Assembly: GCF_009604455.1 (NCBI RefSeq)
Contig: NZ_WEGL01000006.1
Location: 496,001 to 560,000 of the forward strand
Reading direction: 5' to 3'
From: Streptomyces sp. RB17
Lineage (GTDB): Bacteria > Actinomycetota > Actinomycetes > Streptomycetales > Streptomycetaceae
DNA length: 64,000 nucleotides
This document shows, in pieces, positions 61,921-64,000 of the stretch. Numbering within the stretch: the stretch's first letter is position 1; each line of letters begins with the position of its first letter. The notes under the pieces are model-generated. The model saw nothing but the letters and a program-made list of their open reading frames with translations, made no database searches and was not told the DNA's origin. The position numbers and the translations under genes are program-made.

Positions 61921-63450
61921 ATGAACCCCTCTTCCGACCCCTCCGCCGCCCCGGCGCCGCTCGTCATCGAGTCGTCCGTCGTGGACGGGCTGCCCGCCGA
62001 GGCCGCGCTGCTGCTGCGCATGTCCGGCAGCCTCGACGCCGCGGGCGCCCAGGCCTGGTCGGCGGAGCTGCGGGGCCACCTGGACCAGGCGGACCGGGCG
62101 GGGCTGCGGCCCGTCCTGGACATGGCCCATGTGCAGCTCGGCGGTGCCGCGGTGCTGCACACGCTCAGCGAGGCGACCCGGGCGCGCACCGGACGCCCGG
62201 ACCTGATCATCGTCCGCGCCCGGCCCGGCGTGCGCGAGGCGGTGCATCTCGCCCGCCTGGACGGCGTCCGGCTCTACGCCACCCTCGACGAGGCCCTGCG
62301 GGATCTGGCTCGGGCCGCCACCCGGGTGGAGGAGCTGCCCGCCTGGCGGTCGCAGATGGCGGATCCGCTGCGCCCGAGCTACGACGATCTGCGCAAGGAG
62401 GTCCGGGCACTGCGCGCCCGGGTGCGCACCGCCCCGGTCATCGGCATGGCGCAGGGCGTGCTCATGGTCCGCTACGGCCTGCCGGACTCCGGCACCGCCT
62501 TCCGGGCGCTGCGCGAGGCCTCGCAGCGGTTCAACGTGCCCTTGCGCGTCCTCGTCTCCGCCGTGGTCGTGGCCCGGCCCCCCGACGGCGAGGTGTGGTT
62601 CCCGGGCCGCCGCTCACTGCCCGTGCCGCAGCTGCGGATCCTGGCCCGCGACGGCCGCGACCCCCGCTACCGGCGGCAGATGATCGACGCCGTGCTGCAC
62701 GAGGCGCTGGCCATCGGGCGGGCGCCGGCCGGATACGTACGGTTCGTGGACCCGGCCGTGAACGCGCTGATGCTGGAGACCCAGCACGGCTGCGCCGACA
62801 CGTTTCTCGACCTGCTCGTGCGCGGCCGGGACGAGGGCACGGCCGACGCGCTCGCCCGGCTGCGCGGGCGCCGGGTGAGCGTGCCCGACGTGGCCGCCGA
62901 CGCGCTGCTCTCCGACGAGGCCCGGCGCGTCCTGCTGAGCACCGGCACCGGTGCCCTGCAGAGCGTCCCCGTGCTGTCCTCGGCCGGCTCCTGCACCGGC
63001 GTGATCACACTGCAGTGGCCCGACCCCGGGCACCGGCCGGCCGCCGCCCAGGCCGAGGCCCTCGGCCTGCTGGCCTCCGACACGGCCGCCTGGCTGAGCT
63101 GGTACCACCGCTCGGTGCTCCTCGACGCCCTCGAACACCTCCACCGGACGGTGACCGGCACCGCCGCGCCCGCCGAGGACGGTGGGGGTGACCCGCGCCG
63201 GCCGGGGAAACCGGAGCCCGCAGGCGCCACGCACCACCTGGAGGGAGTCCGGCGCACGTCCAATCCGCAGCAGCCCGAACAGCGGCGCAGCGACCAGGGA
63301 GGCGCCACCCCGCAGGACAGCGGCCAGTTCAAGGCTCGCCAGACGGGCGGTCGCGACGCGGGCGGCCGTCCGCACGGCTCGGAGAAGGGAAAGAAGGGCG
63401 GCGGCGAAGGCGGAGGCGTGCCCCCGGCACAGCGGCCCGATCACCCCTGA
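61921..63450 (+). CDS. STAS-ANTAR-GAF regulator
   Basis: 509 aa. STAS domain (about 12-130) with GGAA in place of DSSG, ANTAR RNA-binding domain (about 152-217: IGMAQGVLMVRYGLPDSG... FNVPLRVLVSAVVV), GAF domain (about 235-400) and a 100-residue disordered Gly/Arg/Gln tail. ANTAR proteins usually bind paired RNA hairpins to block termination. Combination with a non-phosphorylatable STAS is unusual. No ribosome site of note; ATG 61921. Confidence 0.82.
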   Translation: MNPSSDPSAAPAPLVIESSVVDGLPAEAALLLRMSGSLDAAGAQAWSAELRGHLDQADRAGLRPVLDMAHVQLGGAAVLHTLSEATRARTGRPDLIIVRARPGVREAVHLARLDGVRLYATLDEALRDLARAATRVEELPAWRSQMADPLRPSYDDLRKEVRALRARVRTAPVIGMAQGVLMVRYGLPDSGTAFRALREASQRFNVPLRVLVSAVVVARPPDGEVWFPGRRSLPVPQLRILARDGRDPRYRRQMIDAVLHEALAIGRAPAGYVRFVDPAVNALMLETQHGCADTFLDLLVRGRDEGTADALARLRGRRVSVPDVAADALLSDEARRVLLSTGTGALQSVPVLSSAGSCTGVITLQWPDPGHRPAAAQAEALGLLASDTAAWLSWYHRSVLLDALEHLHRTVTGTAAPAEDGGGDPRRPGKPEPAGATHHLEGVRRTSNPQQPEQRRSDQGGATPQDSGQFKARQTGGRDAGGRPHGSEKGKKGGGEGGGVPPAQRPDHP

Positions 63451-63521
63451 AACGGATCACAGCCTGATCCCGCCGCAGCCTTCGGGGCGCCGACCCCGCC
63501 GCAGGCACTAATCTCACCGGT

Positions 63522-63974
63522 ATGCGGATCTCCGTCTCCTCCGACATGGACGAACCCGTGGCCCGCCTCCTCGTCGACGAGCTGAGGAGGCGCGGCCACG
63601 CTGTGCGCTCGCACGGCGCCCTGCGGCCCGGGGCCGACGCGCAGTGGGCGGCCTGCTCGGAGGCGGCCGCCCGGGACGTGGCCGAGGGGGAGGCCGAGCA
63701 GGCGGTGGTGTGCTGCTGGACCGGTACGGGCGCGTCCATCGCGGCCAACAAGGTGCCCGGCGTGCGTGCGGCGCTGTGCACGGACGCCGTGACGGCGGAC
63801 GGCGCGCGCCGCTGGAACGACGCCAACGTGCTGGCCCTGAGCCTGCGCCTGACCTCCGAACCGCTGCTGAAGGAGATCCTCGACGCCTGGTTCGCCGGCG
63901 AGCCCAGCCAGGACCCCGAGGACCGGCAGAACGTGGCCCGCGTCGGCCGCCTGGACGCCGCCCGGAATTCCTGA
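63522..63974 (+). CDS. RpiB/LacAB-family sugar-phosphate isomerase
   Basis: 150 aa. Ribose-5-phosphate isomerase B fold: N-terminal RISVSSDMDEPVARLL, active-site loop CCWTGTGASIAANKVPGVRA (usual Cys66 region) and RRWNDANVLALSLRL. Trp-Thr replaces the commoner GSGxG context, so the substrate may differ from ribose 5-phosphate. Stand-alone gene. Confidence 0.85.
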   Translation: MRISVSSDMDEPVARLLVDELRRRGHAVRSHGALRPGADAQWAACSEAAARDVAEGEAEQAVVCCWTGTGASIAANKVPGVRAALCTDAVTADGARRWNDANVLALSLRLTSEPLLKEILDAWFAGEPSQDPEDRQNVARVGRLDAARNS

Positions 63975-64000
63975 GGCGTACGGCGGCCCGCCGCGGGCCG

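Noticed and set aside
63180..63444. Minus-strand hydrophobic frame opposite the disordered tail of the STAS-ANTAR-GAF gene
   Set aside because: Its helix-like sequence (FAAALLSLLRAVRTAARVAT) has no start with a ribosome site, and the plus-strand tail is continuous with a clear domain protein.
1..64000. tRNA, rRNA, insertion sequence or phage attachment site
   Set aside because: I scanned for tRNA T-loop patterns, transposase motifs and flanking direct repeats and saw none that held up.

Overview
The window comes from the chromosome of a Streptomyces or very close relative. Evidence is the very high GC content with strong third-position GC bias, many 4-bp ATGA/GTGA stop-start overlaps, frequent GTG starts, and typical families: Rv1733c-like and DUF3040 proteins, PAS/GAF/SpoIIE phosphatases, STAS and ANTAR proteins, PadR/GntR/MarR regulators, and a dispersed intergenic repeat known from streptomycetes. 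I saw no rRNA, tRNA, CRISPR array, intact transposon or phage.

Layout. 1-3.5 kb: FtsX-type ABC exporter (permease cut by the window edge) divergent from a two-component pair. 3.5-4.8 kb: truncated lacI-family gene meeting a truncated GH53 galactanase. 5-8.5 kb: small HTH protein, SMP-30-like protein, CrcB-DUF190-CrcB fluoride operon, uppP. 8.6-14.4 kb: FadR-type regulator, amino-acid permease, asparaginase, aspartate ammonia-lyase and glutaminase, which together form an amide/acidic amino-acid catabolic operon. 14.5-18.2 kb: two membrane glycosyltransferases and a D,D-carboxypeptidase. 18.3-21.1 kb: short divergent Rho paralogue and a cytochrome P450. 21.3-32.1 kb: small regulator-linked units, including SnoaL-like/PadR, methyltransferase, UTRA GntR, two hydrolases, a molybdenum oxidoreductase with its flavin reductase, quinone oxidoreductase, GNAT, and MarR with an ABC-2-like permease. 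32.2-36.8 kb: MoxR ATPase, metallo/VWA protein, and a protein with an eleven-unit 16-residue repeat. 37.1-42.5 kb: PrmC-like methyltransferase and two convergent PAS/GAF/PP2C proteins, one apparently phosphatase-dead. 42.9-50.1 kb: exported proteins, dienoyl-CoA reductase with PadR, fibronectin lipoprotein, GH75 chitosanase. 50.1-54.6 kb: dhaKLM and an ABC exporter. 55-57.1 kb: DUF3040 protein, a gene-free repeat tract, hemerythrin. 57.2-61.2 kb: an island of decaying glycan-cluster genes. 61.3-64 kb: two STAS proteins, one with ANTAR and GAF domains, and an RpiB-family isomerase.

Two themes run across the window. The first is local gene decay by deletion and frameshift: lacI/GH53, a tautomerase stub, and the 57-61 kb epimerase/carbamoyltransferase/HAD/GT2 island. 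The second is regulatory proteins whose fold is kept while key residues are lost: the PP2C domain at 38-40 kb, both STAS domains at 61-63 kb, and the RNA-binding cleft of the Rho paralogue. The strongest candidates for something undescribed are the MoxR/VWA/repeat-protein operon, the Rho paralogue with its C-rich leader, and the pseudo-phosphatase with an intact kinase-like ATPase domain.
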